DNA from: CAZQFV01 sp964613665
GTDB taxonomy: Bacteria; Chloroflexota; Chloroflexia; DTKN01
NCBI GenBank assembly: GCA_964613665.1
Contig: CAZTIG010000043.1
Span: 1 to 40,302, forward strand
Direction: 5' to 3'
DNA length: 40,302 nucleotides
Shown one piece after another: positions 1 through 8,850 of this stretch. The notes under the pieces were generated by a model, which worked only from the letters and a program-made list of their open reading frames with translations, was not told the DNA's origin and made no database searches. How positions within the stretch are numbered: position 1 is the stretch's first letter; each line of letters starts with the position of its first letter. The translations under genes were made by a program, and so were the position numbers.

Positions 1-1443
1 GCCTACACGGCCGGCCCGGGCTATGCCCCGGCGCCCCTCGCCAGCGGCAGCGCCTACTACCTGCGCCTGAGCGCGCGCGACCAGGCCGGGCGCGAGCCGG
101 CGCCGGCCACCCTCTTCGTCCTGCGCTACGACGCCACCGCGCCGGCCGTGCCCTCCTTTGCCATCAACGGCGGCGCTCCCACGGCCTACGGCGTGGCCGT
201 GCGCCTGGAGCTCTCCGCCAGCGATGGCGCCAGCGGCCTGGGGGAGATGCGCTTCTCCAACAACGGGCTGGAGTGGTCGCCCTGGCAGCCGTACCGCGCC
301 CAGGCGGAGTGGAGCCTGCCGCCGCTGGATGGCCGCACCGTGACCGTCCAGGCCCAGGTGCGCGACCGCGCCGGCAACGTGGCCGCGGCCGGCGACGACA
401 TCGAGCTGGAGCTCTCGCCGCCGCCGCCGCACGGGAGCTCCTTTCGCCTCTGCGCCACCGCCGTGGACGCGGCCGGCACGGCCGGCCTGAGCTCGACAAG
501 CTTCCTGTTGACCTCGGCGGTGGGCCAGCCGGCGGCGGGGAGCGGCGCCGGCTTCGGCGGCGGGAGCGGCTTTCTGGCGCAGATCAGCGGCTGCCTGGCG
601 ATCAGCGACACGGCGGCAGGCCCCTACGCGCTGGCCCCGGCGGCGGTGGCCGCGGGGGGCGGGCTCCGCGGGGGCGGTACGTTCCGCCTGGGCGACACGG
701 CCGGCCAGTCGGCGGCTTCCGGGGCGGACCCCGCCGGCAGCGCCAGCTACCTCCTCGGGAGTGGCTTCTGGGCCGGCCTCACGAGCACCGTGCCGGCCGC
801 GCCGCCTCCGCCCCTGCCGCTGCCCACGCCGCTGCCGGGCCCCAGCCCGACGCCGCTGCCCACGGTGCCGCCCGTGCCGGTGGGCTTTGGCCTGCTCATC
901 GACGCCGGCTACAGCTATACCAACCGGGCCGCCGTCACCCTGACGTTGTCGGCGCCGCACGTCAGCGCGATGCTGCTCTCCAACGACGCCGGCTTCGGCG
1001 GGGCAGCCTGGGAGCAGTACCACCTTACCCACCCCTGGACGCTCAGCACCACCCTGCCCTACACCGTGCCCACCGCCGTCTATGCCCGCTACCGCGACGC
1101 CGCCGGGGTGGTCTACGGCGACTACCTGGACAGCATCGTCTACGACCCGGTCTCGCCGACCGGCTCGGCGTGGATCGTAGCCGCGGGGCCGGCCACGGTG
1201 ACGCTGCGGCTCAGCGCGGCGGATGACAACAGTGGGGTGGGCTGGATGCGCCTGGCCGGCGACACGGCCGGCCTGCCGCTGGCCCCCTGGGTGGGCTATA
1301 CCCACACGGCGGTCTTTACCCCGACGGAGGGGCAGGTCTATGCCCAGTTCCGCGACCGGGCCGGGAACGTCTCGCGGCCGGCCCGGGCCGGGGAAGGTTA
1401 CAGCGTGTACCTGCCCCTGGTCCTGCGGGGGGCGGGGCGGTGA
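1..1443 (+). CDS. C-terminal part of a secreted Ig-like repeat protein (5' end outside window)
   Basis: The frame is open from the first base, so this is the last 480 residues of a longer protein. Visible are at least three divergent copies of an Ig-like module with the pattern V-x-L-x-LSA ... W..Y ... VYAQ-x-RD-x-AGN. They lie near window residues 60-125, 305-385 and 395-465. Between them are two copies of a glycine-rich module with the pattern F-x-L-x(2)-x-GQ-x-A ... GF, followed by a Pro-rich linker (about residues 265-295). The protein ends in YSVYLPLVLRGAGR. A terminal YLPLV-(L/M)-(R/K) stretch is something I associate with extracellular Chloroflexota proteins, possibly as a sorting or anchoring tail; that role is inference. 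No catalytic domain is visible in this part. Likely cell surface or secreted. The product name cannot be given without the N-terminus. Confidence 0.75.
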   Translation, partial: AYTAGPGYAPAPLASGSAYYLRLSARDQAGREPAPATLFVLRYDATAPAVPSFAINGGAPTAYGVAVRLELSASDGASGLGEMRFSNNGLEWSPWQPYRAQAEWSLPPLDGRTVTVQAQVRDRAGNVAAAGDDIELELSPPPPHGSSFRLCATAVDAAGTAGLSSTSFLLTSAVGQPAAGSGAGFGGGSGFLAQISGCLAISDTAAGPYALAPAAVAAGGGLRGGGTFRLGDTAGQSAASGADPAGSASYLLGSGFWAGLTSTVPAAPPPPLPLPTPLPGPSPTPLPTVPPVPVGFGLLIDAGYSYTNRAAVTLTLSAPHVSAMLLSNDAGFGGAAWEQYHLTHPWTLSTTLPYTVPTAVYARYRDAAGVVYGDYLDSIVYDPVSPTGSAWIVAAGPATVTLRLSAADDNSGVGWMRLAGDTAGLPLAPWVGYTHTAVFTPTEGQVYAQFRDRAGNVSRPARAGEGYSVYLPLVLRGAGR

Positions 1444-1678
1444 AAGGGGAGTAGGGCGGCGAATCTGGGGCTGGGCGGTCGTTCCCACCACGGCGATATC
1501 GAGGTCGCGGTGGTGACCACCTGCCGCCGCACTTTCACGCCTGGTATGGCGAGTACAGCGTGCCCCCATTGGAGTAGCCGGTTCCCCGACACGAGCGGCT
1601 TCCTACCCGTGGCGTCCTGGGGGCGCGTTCGCTCAGGCGGACGCGGGCCCCGTGCTGCCTGCCCCTTTGCCCCCATGT
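1444..1678. other. Intergenic stretch, nothing recognised
   Basis: About 235 bases between the stop of the secreted protein and the promoter of the radical SAM gene. No ORF with a convincing start, no RNA gene and no T-tailed hairpin was seen. GC content stays high. Confidence 0.5.
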
Positions 1679-1707
1679 TTGCGCCCCGGCGCGCCCTGTA
1701 GTACAAT
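1679..1707 (+). promoter_or_regulatory. Putative sigma70 promoter of the radical SAM gene
   Basis: TTGCGC (1679-1684), a 17-nt spacer and TACAAT (1702-1707). The start codon lies about 40 nt downstream. Unlike the other promoters in the window it has no TGn directly before the -10 box. Confidence 0.5.
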
Positions 1708-1748
1708 GCCCCCGTGCACGGGCCGGACCGGTGGCCCGAGGAGTGGCG

Positions 1749-2669
1749 TTGAGCGAGCAGGAGCCGACCTGGCCCGCCTACCGCGCTCTGCTGGCCAGCG
1801 GCGAGCTGGGCCGGCGGGCGGAGGCGGCCTGGCGTATGCTGGAGAGGTGCCGGCTGTGCCCGCGCGTCTGCGGCGTCAACCGCCTGGCCGACGAGCGCGG
1901 CGAGTGCCGCACCGGCCGGCGCGCCGTCGTCAGCAGCGCCCACCTGCACTTTGGCGAGGAGCCGCCGCTGGTGGGCTGGGGCGGCTCGGGGACGATCTTT
2001 TTCACCCATTGCAGCCTGCACTGCCAGTACTGCCAGAACTATGAGATCAGTCAGCTCGGCGAGGGGGTCGAGGTCGAGGTGGAGGAGCTGGCGGCGATGA
2101 TGCTGCGGCTCGAGCGGGCCGGCGCCCACAACATCAACCTGGTCACCCCCAGCCACGTCGTGCCGCAGGTGCTGGCCGCGCTGGCCGTCGCCGCCCGGGC
2201 CGGCCTGTCCATCCCGCTGGTCTATAACAGCGGCGGCTACGACGCCATGCCGGCCCTGCGCCTGCTGGACGGCGTCGTGGACATCTACATGCCCGACGCC
2301 AAGTACGCCGATGAGGAGATCGCCCGGCGCTACTCGCTGGTGGAGCACTACCCCCAGGTCAACCGGCGGGCCCTGCGGGAGATGCACCGGCAGGTGGGCG
2401 ACCTGCAGGTGGATGCGCATGGTGTGGCCCGGCGCGGGCTCATCGTCCGCCACCTGGTGCTGCCCGGGGGGCTGGCGGGCACCGCCGTGGTCATGCGCTT
2501 CCTGGCGGAGGAACTATCGCCCGCCACCTACGTCAATGTGATGGCCCAGTACCGGCCGTGCTACCGGGCCGGGAGCGATCCGGTCCTGCAGCGCCCGCTG
2601 CACCAGGCCGAGTACCGGGAGGCCGTGGCCACGGCCCGCTCCTGTGGACTGTACCGGCTGGCCCGCTGA
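1749..2669 (+). CDS. Radical SAM enzyme, PflX/COG1313-like (pyruvate formate-lyase activase-like)
   Basis: A 306-residue radical SAM protein. The cluster motif is CSLHCQYC (CxxxCxxC), which binds a [4Fe-4S] cluster and SAM. It is preceded by a Cys-rich N-terminal segment (CRLCPRVCGVNR) typical of the PflX / AmmeMemoRadiSam-type group. The motifs NSGGYD, MPDAKYAD and VMAQYRPC also fit that family. The substrate is unknown; family members are often annotated as glycyl-radical activating enzymes, but no glycyl-radical enzyme is in the window. I place the start at TTG 1749 because AGGAG (1739-1743) sits 5 nt upstream. GTG 1731 is an in-frame alternative but lies too close to the predicted transcription start. 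The next gene begins 14 nt after the stop. Confidence 0.8.
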   Translation: MSEQEPTWPAYRALLASGELGRRAEAAWRMLERCRLCPRVCGVNRLADERGECRTGRRAVVSSAHLHFGEEPPLVGWGGSGTIFFTHCSLHCQYCQNYEISQLGEGVEVEVEELAAMMLRLERAGAHNINLVTPSHVVPQVLAALAVAARAGLSIPLVYNSGGYDAMPALRLLDGVVDIYMPDAKYADEEIARRYSLVEHYPQVNRRALREMHRQVGDLQVDAHGVARRGLIVRHLVLPGGLAGTAVVMRFLAEELSPATYVNVMAQYRPCYRAGSDPVLQRPLHQAEYREAVATARSCGLYRLAR

Positions 2670-2683
2670 AGGAACAGCGCGCG

Positions 2684-3961
2684 ATGGCATCCCAGACGGC
2701 CTCGTCCAATCTGACGCCCACCCGCAGCCCGGCGGCCACGGCGCGCCTGGCCTGGTGGATCCTGGGCGGCGCCATGGTCGGTTTTGTCGCCGTGTGCGCC
2801 CTGGCCGGCTACGGCCTGTGGAGCCTGCGGGCCACCATCGTGGGGTCGCCGGAGGGCACGATCCTGGTGGCCAACGCCAGCCCGGTCTCGCTGATCCACG
2901 CGCAGGAGGTCCAGGCCATCGCCGTGCCGCCGGGGCAGAAGGTGGCGCTGCGGGAGGGGGAGACGATCCAGGTGGAGCACGGAGCCCCGCCGGGGGCGGT
3001 GGCCCTGGTGATGCTGTGGGACAAGAGCACCGTGCAGCTCTATGCCGGCACGCGGGTCACCCTGAGCCGGCTGCAGGCGACCCTCTACTCGTCGCAGTCG
3101 CAGGAGGTCGTGCTGGACCTGGCCTCCGGGCAGGTTCTGCTGGGCGTCGCCCAGGTCGGCCAGTACCGGCAGAGCCGCTTCTCCGTGCGCCTGCCCGGCG
3201 GGGTCGCCGTGGCACTGGAGCCGGGGGGGAGCTACCTGCTGAGGGCGGAGCCCACCGAGATCGCCGTGCGCCAGGGCCGGGCCCAGGTCACGACCGGCCC
3301 GGGCGGTGCGGTCACCCTGGTCGGGGCCGACGAGAAGGCCGTGGTCGGGGCCGGCGGGACGCCGGTCGTGGAGCCGGCCCGCTGGGCGCTCCTGCAGAAC
3401 GGCAGCTTCGACGGCGACCTGCCGCCCTGGTCCTTCCGGTCGGACCAGGCCCAGGACGGCGGTGTGGTCGACGCCACCTACCGCCTCGAGCCGCAGGAGG
3501 TCGACGGCCGGTTGGCCTGGGCCGTCGGGCTGGAGCGCCGCGGCGGGCTGACCGACCGCTGCCAGGGGATCCTCTCGCAGTCCCTCAGGGAGGATGTCTC
3601 CCCCTACCGCTCGGTGCGGCTGTCGTTCGACCTGCGCATCAACCTGCAGAGCACGGGAGGCGGCGGCACCCTGGGCGTGGACTATCCTTTCAATGTGCGT
3701 ATCAGCTACCAGGACGCCGAGGGCAACGACCGGCAGTACTGGTACGGCTTCTACTACTATGCCAGCGCCGATACCAAGACCGCCTTTCCCAGCCAGTTCC
3801 AGGGGGAGACCCATTCGTCCCCGCACTATCGCTGGCAGCACTGGGAGCTAGAGCTGCTCAATATCCAGCCGCGGCCGGTCCTGTTGACCGGCGTGGAGCT
3901 GCTGGCCTCGGGCCACGATTACCTGAGCTGGGTGGCCAACGTCTCGCTCATCGCGGAGTAG
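2684..3961 (+). CDS. Membrane-anchored FecR-like protein with C-terminal carbohydrate-binding-like region
   Basis: A 425-residue protein. A cytoplasmic tail of about 22 residues rich in Ser, Thr and Ala precedes one hydrophobic helix (about 23-48, WWILGGAMVGFVAVCALAGY). The extracytoplasmic part begins with a FecR-like beta-rich region (about 60-240), with segments such as GTRVTLSRLQ and LASGQVLLGV. A second half (about 250-425) starts NGSFDGDLPPWSF, which resembles the opening of jelly-roll carbohydrate-binding modules. No catalytic motif is visible. The ATG lies 14 nt after the radical SAM stop; a start further upstream would overlap that gene. It is probably a surface or periplasmic-face protein of unknown function. 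FecR is a fold-level resemblance only, since no sigma factor or TonB receptor is nearby. Confidence 0.7.
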   Translation: MASQTASSNLTPTRSPAATARLAWWILGGAMVGFVAVCALAGYGLWSLRATIVGSPEGTILVANASPVSLIHAQEVQAIAVPPGQKVALREGETIQVEHGAPPGAVALVMLWDKSTVQLYAGTRVTLSRLQATLYSSQSQEVVLDLASGQVLLGVAQVGQYRQSRFSVRLPGGVAVALEPGGSYLLRAEPTEIAVRQGRAQVTTGPGGAVTLVGADEKAVVGAGGTPVVEPARWALLQNGSFDGDLPPWSFRSDQAQDGGVVDATYRLEPQEVDGRLAWAVGLERRGGLTDRCQGILSQSLREDVSPYRSVRLSFDLRINLQSTGGGGTLGVDYPFNVRISYQDAEGNDRQYWYGFYYYASADTKTAFPSQFQGETHSSPHYRWQHWELELLNIQPRPVLLTGVELLASGHDYLSWVANVSLIAE

Positions 3962-3967
3962 GATGCC

Positions 3968-4594
3968 ATGGCAGAATTGATCCTGGACGTGCTCGTGGTG
4001 GGGCTATTTCAGACCAACTGCTACCTGGTCGGGTGCCCGGAGACCCGCCAGGCGATGGTGGTGGATCCGGGGGGGGAGGTGCCCCCCATCCTGGAGCGCG
4101 CCGCGGAGCTGGGGCTCCAGATCGCCCTGGTGTTGAACACCCACGGCCACTACGACCACATCGTCGGCAACGCCGAGCTGGTCCGGGCGACCGGGGCCCC
4201 GCTGGCAGTGCACGAGCTGGATGGGCCCATGCTCTACACGTCGCAGCACGACTTTTCCGCCCTGCTGGGGCTGCGCCGCGAGCCCTGCCGGCCGACGCGC
4301 CTGCTGCGCGGCGGCGATACGGTCGCGGTGGGAAACCTCTCCTTCACCGTGCTGCACACGCCCGGTCACACGCCCGGCGGCATCTGCCTGCTCGGGCACG
4401 GCGTCCTCTTCAGCGGCGATACCCTTTTCCACCTGGGGGTCGGCCGGACCGACCTGCCGGGGGGGGACATGGAGACGCTCGTCCGCAGCCTGGAGGAGGT
4501 GGTGCTGCCGCTGGACGAAGGGCTGGTGGTCCACCCGGGGCATGGCCCGCAGACGACCATCGGGTACGAGCGCAGGTACAATCCATTCCTGTAG
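3968..4594 (+). CDS. Metallo-beta-lactamase-fold hydrolase (glyoxalase II-like)
   Basis: A 208-residue MBL-fold protein with the complete metal-binding set. HGHYDH (about residues 58-63) is the HxHxDH motif. HTPGHTPGG supplies the third histidine, SGDTLF the bridging aspartate and HPGHGP the last histidine. Size and motifs match the short YcbL/glyoxalase II-like thioester hydrolases, whose usual substrates are S-acyl-glutathione or other thioesters. Glutathione is not expected in this lineage, so the natural substrate is open. The protein is cytoplasmic, with no signal peptide. It starts 6 nt after the preceding gene, and ugd follows 10 nt later, so the three genes are probably co-transcribed. 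Confidence 0.85.
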   Translation: MAELILDVLVVGLFQTNCYLVGCPETRQAMVVDPGGEVPPILERAAELGLQIALVLNTHGHYDHIVGNAELVRATGAPLAVHELDGPMLYTSQHDFSALLGLRREPCRPTRLLRGGDTVAVGNLSFTVLHTPGHTPGGICLLGHGVLFSGDTLFHLGVGRTDLPGGDMETLVRSLEEVVLPLDEGLVVHPGHGPQTTIGYERRYNPFL

Positions 4595-4604
4595 GAGGTA
4601 GATC

Positions 4605-5900
4605 ATGGCCAAGCTCAGCGTGATCGGTGTGGGCTACGTCGGCCTGGTGACCGGGGTGTGCTTCGCCGACCTGGGGAACGAGGTGTGGTGTGTGGAGATC
4701 GACGAGCGCAAGGTCGAGCTGCTGCGGCAGAACAAGCCGCCCTTTTACGAGCCGGGGCTGGAGGAGTTGATCGTCCGCAACGCCGCCGCCGGCCGGCTGC
4801 ACTTTACGACCAGCTACGAGGAGGCCGTGCCCGGCGCGGACTTTATCTTCATCTGCGTCGGCACCCCCATGGCCGAGAACGGGTCCGCCGAGCTCAAGTA
4901 CGTGCGCATGGCCGCCGAGTCCATCGGCCCCCACCTGCGCGGCTATACGGTGATCATCAACAAGAGCACCGTGCCCATCGGCACCGGCGACCTGGTGACC
5001 GAGATCCTGAGCCAGTACGCCGACCCGGCCAGCTTTGCCGTCGTCTCCAACCCCGAGTTCCTGCGCGAGGGCTCGGCGGTCAGCGACTCCTTCAACCCCG
5101 ACCGCATCGTCCTGGGGGCGGTGGACCGCGCCGCGGCCGAGAGGGTGGCCGAGCTGCACGCCCCGCTGAACGCCCCGGTCATCATCACCGACCTGCGCAC
5201 GGCCGAGATGATCAAGTACGCCTCGAACGCTTTCCTGGCAACGCGCGTCTCCTTCATCAACGAGATGGCCCACGTCTGCGAACGGCTGGGGGCCGATATC
5301 CGGGAGGTCGCCCGCGGCATGGGCATGGACAAGCGCATCGGGGCCCACTTCCTCAATGCCGGGATCGGTTATGGTGGGAGTTGTTTCCCCAAGGACGTGC
5401 GCGCCCTGGCCTACATGGCGGAGGAGCAGGACTGCCATCCGCAACTCCTCCAGGCGGTGATGGAGATCAACGCCGACGCCCGCCGGCGCTTCGTGGACAA
5501 GTTGGTGGAGATGCTCGGCGATCTGGACGGCCGGACGATCGGCGTGCTGGGCCTGTCGTTCAAGCCCAACACCGACGACATGCGCGATGCCCCTTCCATC
5601 GACATCCTCTCCCGCGTACACGAACTGGGCGGCCAGGTCAAGGCCTATGACCCGGCGGCCATGGCCGCCGCCGAGGCGCTGATGCCCTGGGTGACCTACT
5701 GCGCCACCCCCTACGACGCCGTCAAGGGGGCCGACGCCCTGCTCGTCGTCACCGAGTGGAACGAGTTCAAACAGCTCAACATGGAGCGGGTGCGCGACCT
5801 GATGCACCAGCCGGCGGTGCTGCTGGACGGGCGCAGTGTCTACGAGCCGGCCGAGATGCGCCGGCTGGGCTTTCGCTACTACGGCGTGGGCCGGCCCTGA
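4605..5900 (+). CDS. ugd: UDP-glucose 6-dehydrogenase
   Basis: A 431-residue UDP-glucose/GDP-mannose dehydrogenase. It oxidises UDP-glucose twice with NAD+ to UDP-glucuronate, a precursor of surface polysaccharide. The N-terminal Rossmann motif is VIGVGYVGLVTG with the acidic NAD ribose-binding end VEIDERK. The catalytic cysteine lies in GYGGSCFPKDV (about residues 252-262). The C-terminal nucleotide-binding domain begins around GVLGLSFKPNTDDMR (about 312-326). Length is typical of the family. The start is well supported by AGGAGGT seven nt upstream of the ATG. No other polysaccharide genes lie next to it. Confidence 0.93.
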   Translation: MAKLSVIGVGYVGLVTGVCFADLGNEVWCVEIDERKVELLRQNKPPFYEPGLEELIVRNAAAGRLHFTTSYEEAVPGADFIFICVGTPMAENGSAELKYVRMAAESIGPHLRGYTVIINKSTVPIGTGDLVTEILSQYADPASFAVVSNPEFLREGSAVSDSFNPDRIVLGAVDRAAAERVAELHAPLNAPVIITDLRTAEMIKYASNAFLATRVSFINEMAHVCERLGADIREVARGMGMDKRIGAHFLNAGIGYGGSCFPKDVRALAYMAEEQDCHPQLLQAVMEINADARRRFVDKLVEMLGDLDGRTIGVLGLSFKPNTDDMRDAPSIDILSRVHELGGQVKAYDPAAMAAAEALMPWVTYCATPYDAVKGADALLVVTEWNEFKQLNMERVRDLMHQPAVLLDGRSVYEPAEMRRLGFRYYGVGRP

Positions 5901-5962
5901 GCAGCGAACGCCCTTACGTTTTACGCCCTTGCGCCTTTGCGTCCAACAGCGGTCCTGCCGGC
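5901..5962. repeat. Short intergenic repeat of the 'CGCAAAGGCGCAAGG' family
   Basis: The spacer before the acetyltransferase gene holds a degenerate tandem of ACGCCCTT-A/G-CG and GCCTTTGCG units. Its reverse complement reads GACGCAAAGGCGCAAGGGCG, which resembles the spacer sequence near 35480-35500. It is less GC-rich than the flanking genes. Confidence 0.5.
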
Positions 5963-5974
5963 CGGAGGTTGAAC

Positions 5975-7087
5975 ATGGAGATCGTCCCGGTCACGTCCAG
6001 GTCCGACCTGCGTCGCTTCATCGAGGTGCCTTACAGGCTCTACCGCGACGACCCCAACTGGGTGCCGCCGCTGCGCCGCGAGCAGTGGGCCTACTTCGAT
6101 CCGGACCGCAACGCCACGCTGGCGCACTGCGATCACGCCCTCTTCCTGCTGGTGGAGTGCGGGCAGGCTGTGGGGCGGATCGCTCCCTTCGTGGACCGGT
6201 TGGGCGTGGCCGCCTGGGGGCAGCCCATCGGCCTCTTCGGCTGCTACGAGTGCGTGGACGACGACGAGGCGGCCCGCCTGCTCTTGGAGACGGCCCGCTC
6301 CTGGCTGCGGGAGCGCGGCATGGAGGTGATGCGCGGCCCCTGGAGCTTTATCTCGCAGGAGTGGGGGCTGGTGGTGGAGGGGTTCACGCCGCCACCGGTC
6401 ATCATGGCCCCCTACAACCCGCCCTACTACAACCGCCAGCTGATGGCCTTTGGCCTGGAGAAGGCCAAGGACCTGCTGGTGTACTATGCCGACGCCGACG
6501 AGGGTTACCAGATCCCCGAGCGGTATCTAACCATGACCGACTATGTGCAGGAGCACCTCGGCGTCACCGTCCGGGCGCTGGACATGCGGCGGCTGGAGGA
6601 GGACGTGGCCACGATCGTCCGCCTGAGCAACCAGGCCGTCGGCAGCAACTGGGGCTACTACGAGGTGACGGAGGCCGAGGGGCGGGCGCTGGCCCGCGAC
6701 CTGAAGCAGATCGTCGACCCGCAGGCGGTGCTCATCGCCGCGGGGCCGGACGGCCGGCCCATCGGCTTTGCCATCTCCCTGCCCGACGTGAACACGCTGC
6801 TGCGGGGGATGAACGGCCGGCTGCTGCCCTTCGGCTGGCTGAAGCTGCTGTGGGGGCTGCCGCGGGTCCGGCAGTACCGCATGTGGGCGCTGGGGGTGGT
6901 GCCGGCCTACCAGCGCAAGGCGGTGGACGCCCTGCTCTACCGGCGCACCTACGAGGCGCTGTCGCCGCGCTGCACCCGCCTGGAGATCAACTATGTGCTG
7001 GAGGACAACGTCGCCATGAACAACGCCCTGCGGCGGCTGGGGGTGAAGCCGCTGCGGCGATACCGGGTGTACGAGATGGAGATCTGA
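5975..7087 (+). CDS. GNAT-fold acetyltransferase-like protein (YghO-like)
   Basis: A 370-residue protein whose start MEIVPVTSRSDLRRFIEVPY and following YRDDPNWVPPLR are typical of the YghO-like GNAT-related group. The C-terminal half (about 230-370) carries the acetyltransferase-like fold, with the acetyl-CoA loop region around GVVPAYQRKAVD and the ending LEDNVAMNNALRRLGVKPLRRYRVYEMEI, which is common in GNAT proteins. The substrate is unknown. The ATG at 5975 has GGAGG eight nt upstream. The TGA overlaps the acpS ATG by one base, so the two are translationally coupled. Whether it takes part in lipid or carrier-protein metabolism together with AcpS is speculation. Confidence 0.7.
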   Translation: MEIVPVTSRSDLRRFIEVPYRLYRDDPNWVPPLRREQWAYFDPDRNATLAHCDHALFLLVECGQAVGRIAPFVDRLGVAAWGQPIGLFGCYECVDDDEAARLLLETARSWLRERGMEVMRGPWSFISQEWGLVVEGFTPPPVIMAPYNPPYYNRQLMAFGLEKAKDLLVYYADADEGYQIPERYLTMTDYVQEHLGVTVRALDMRRLEEDVATIVRLSNQAVGSNWGYYEVTEAEGRALARDLKQIVDPQAVLIAAGPDGRPIGFAISLPDVNTLLRGMNGRLLPFGWLKLLWGLPRVRQYRMWALGVVPAYQRKAVDALLYRRTYEALSPRCTRLEINYVLEDNVAMNNALRRLGVKPLRRYRVYEMEI

Positions 7088-7449
7088 TGAACCTGCAAGT
7101 CGGCGTCGACCTGGTCGAGATCGCTCGCCTGGAGGCCGTCCTGCGCCGCCACGGCCGGCGCTTCCTCGACCGTATCTACACGCCGGCCGAGCAGCTCCTC
7201 TGCCGCGGCCGGCCGCCCGAGCTGGCCGCGCGCTTCGCGGCGAAAGAGGCCACCATGAAGGCGCTCGGCACGGGTCGCCGCGGGGTGGGCTGGCGCGAGG
7301 TCGAGGTGCTCTCCGACCGGCGCGGCCGGCCGCTCCTCTGCCTGCGCGGCCGGGCCGCTGCCCGCGCCGCGGAGCTGGGCCTGGGCAGCTTTGCCGTCAG
7401 CCTCTCCCACGAGCGCACGGTGGCCATCGCCATGGTGGTGGCCTGGTAG
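7087..7449 (+). CDS. acpS: Holo-[acyl-carrier-protein] synthase
   Basis: A 120-residue phosphopantetheinyl transferase. It moves 4'-phosphopantetheine from CoA to a serine of acyl carrier protein. The N-terminal GVDLVEIARLE motif supplies the Mg2+-binding aspartate. RFAAKEATMKALGTG is the second signature with the catalytic Glu and Lys. The C-terminal SLSHERTVAIAMVV is also diagnostic. Length matches bacterial AcpS. It overlaps the upstream gene by one base. Confidence 0.93.
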   Translation: MNLQVGVDLVEIARLEAVLRRHGRRFLDRIYTPAEQLLCRGRPPELAARFAAKEATMKALGTGRRGVGWREVEVLSDRRGRPLLCLRGRAAARAAELGLGSFAVSLSHERTVAIAMVVAW

Positions 7450-7460
7450 GAGGGGCCGGC

Positions 7461-8309
7461 GTGATCATCGATGCCCACACGCACATCTTTCCCCCGGCGG
7501 TGTGCTCCGAGCGCGAACGCTACCGCGCCCGCGACGCCTGGTTCTGCCAGCTCTACGAGGATCCGCGGGCGCGCACGGCCACGGCCGAGGACCTCGTCGC
7601 CGTGATGGACCTGGACGGCGTGGACCGCGCCGTGGCCTGCGGCTTTGCCTGGGCCGACCAGGGCCTCTGCCGCGAGCACAACGACTACCTCATCGACTGC
7701 GTGCGGCGCTACCCGGAGCGGCTGATCGGCATGGCCGCGGTGCAGCCGCGGGCCGGCCCCGCCGCCGCCCAGGAGCTGGAGCGCTGCCTGCAGGCCGGCC
7801 TGCGCGGCCTGGGCGAGCTCTTCCCCGACGGGCAGGGTTTTTCGCTGGCCGACCGCGACCTGCTGGCCCCGCTGGCCGAGGTCCTGCAGCAGTGGGGTTG
7901 GCCGCTCCTGACCCACACCAGCGAGCCGCTTGGCCACGAGTACCACGGCAAGGGGCAGACCATCCCCCGCCACGTCGTCGCCCTGGCGCAGAGCTTTCCC
8001 GATCTGCGCATCGTCTGCGCCCACTGGGGCGGTGGGCTGCCCTTTTACGAGCTGATGCCCGAGGTGGCCCAGGCGCTGCAGAACGTCTGCTACGACATGG
8101 CTGCCTCGCCCTACCTGTACCGGTGGCGCATCGTGGCGGTGGCCGTGCAACTCGTCGGGGCGCAGCGCATCCTGCTGGCCAGCGACTACCCGCTGATCCG
8201 CCCGCGCACCTACCTGCGGCACCTGGAGCAGCTCCCGCTGGAGGAGGCCGACCGCCAGGCGATCCTGGGGGGGAACGCGGCGCGGCTGTGGCTGCGGGCG
8301 GCGGCGTAA
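7461..8309 (+). CDS. Amidohydrolase-family TIM-barrel hydrolase (Amidohydro_2)
   Basis: A 282-residue metal-dependent hydrolase or decarboxylase of the ACMSD-like amidohydrolase group. Metal ligands are visible as DAHTHIF at the N-terminus (HxH), LLTHTSEP (about 153), CAHWGGG (about 190) and ASDYPLIRPR (about 241, catalytic Asp). It starts with GTG 11 nt after acpS, with AGGAGG just before it. Cytoplasmic. The substrate cannot be deduced; such proteins act on cyclic amides, carboxylated aromatics or phosphonates. Confidence 0.8.
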   Translation: MIIDAHTHIFPPAVCSERERYRARDAWFCQLYEDPRARTATAEDLVAVMDLDGVDRAVACGFAWADQGLCREHNDYLIDCVRRYPERLIGMAAVQPRAGPAAAQELERCLQAGLRGLGELFPDGQGFSLADRDLLAPLAEVLQQWGWPLLTHTSEPLGHEYHGKGQTIPRHVVALAQSFPDLRIVCAHWGGGLPFYELMPEVAQALQNVCYDMAASPYLYRWRIVAVAVQLVGAQRILLASDYPLIRPRTYLRHLEQLPLEEADRQAILGGNAARLWLRAAA

Positions 8310-8466
8310 GCTGGCGGGTTGTTCCTACGCATTCCGGGTTCTTCTCCCGACGGCTGCCGATTCGGCCGTGACGGGGTGGCGGGCTTCTTGCGCATCACGC
8401 TCCACGCCGGGCCCTGGCGGTGGTGTGCGGCCGGCCCTGGCACTGGACATGAGGAGGTGTTGTCCC

Positions 8467-8850
8467 ATGTACCGCATCCACGTCCGCGACCATTTCGACG
8501 CCGCCCACTACCTGCGGGGCTACCAGGGCAAGTGTGAGGCCCTCCACGGACACCGCTGGGAGGTAGTGGCGGCGCTGGAGGCGGGCCGGCTGAACGAGAT
8601 CGAGCTGGCCTATGACTTCACCGACCTCAAGCGCATCCTCAGGGAGGACGTGCTGGGCCGGCTGGACCACCGCTGCATCAACGATGTGGCGCCGTTCGAC
8701 CGGATGAACGCCTCCACGGAGAACCTGGCGCGGGTCATCCACGGGTGGCTGGAGGAGGCCCTGGCCGGCGCTCCGGTGCGGCTGGCCTACGTGGAGGTCT
8801 ATGAGTCGCCGGACTCGTGGGTGCGCTACACGGCGGAGGAGGGGCGATGA
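8467..8850 (+). CDS. queD: 6-carboxytetrahydropterin synthase / 6-pyruvoyl-tetrahydropterin synthase family
   Basis: A 127-residue QueD/PTPS-family protein. It converts 7,8-dihydroneopterin triphosphate to 6-carboxytetrahydropterin for queuosine-type deazapurines, or to a pterin. Zinc ligands are His in FDAAHYL and the HGH of CEALHGHRW; the cysteine of that motif is the catalytic Cys. LDHRCIND and VEVYESPDSWVRY complete the family pattern. The start ATG 8467 has AGGAGG about nine nt upstream. Frame-open sequence further upstream lacks family similarity. The stop overlaps the next ATG (ATGA). No other queuosine genes are in the window, so QueD rather than PTPS is a likelihood, not a proof. Confidence 0.85.
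   Translation: MYRIHVRDHFDAAHYLRGYQGKCEALHGHRWEVVAALEAGRLNEIELAYDFTDLKRILREDVLGRLDHRCINDVAPFDRMNASTENLARVIHGWLEEALAGAPVRLAYVEVYESPDSWVRYTAEEGR

Noticed and set aside
8310..8466. A preQ1 or other riboswitch before queD
   Set aside because: The spacer is about 157 nt, but no preQ1-type pseudoknot or other known aptamer pattern could be recognised.
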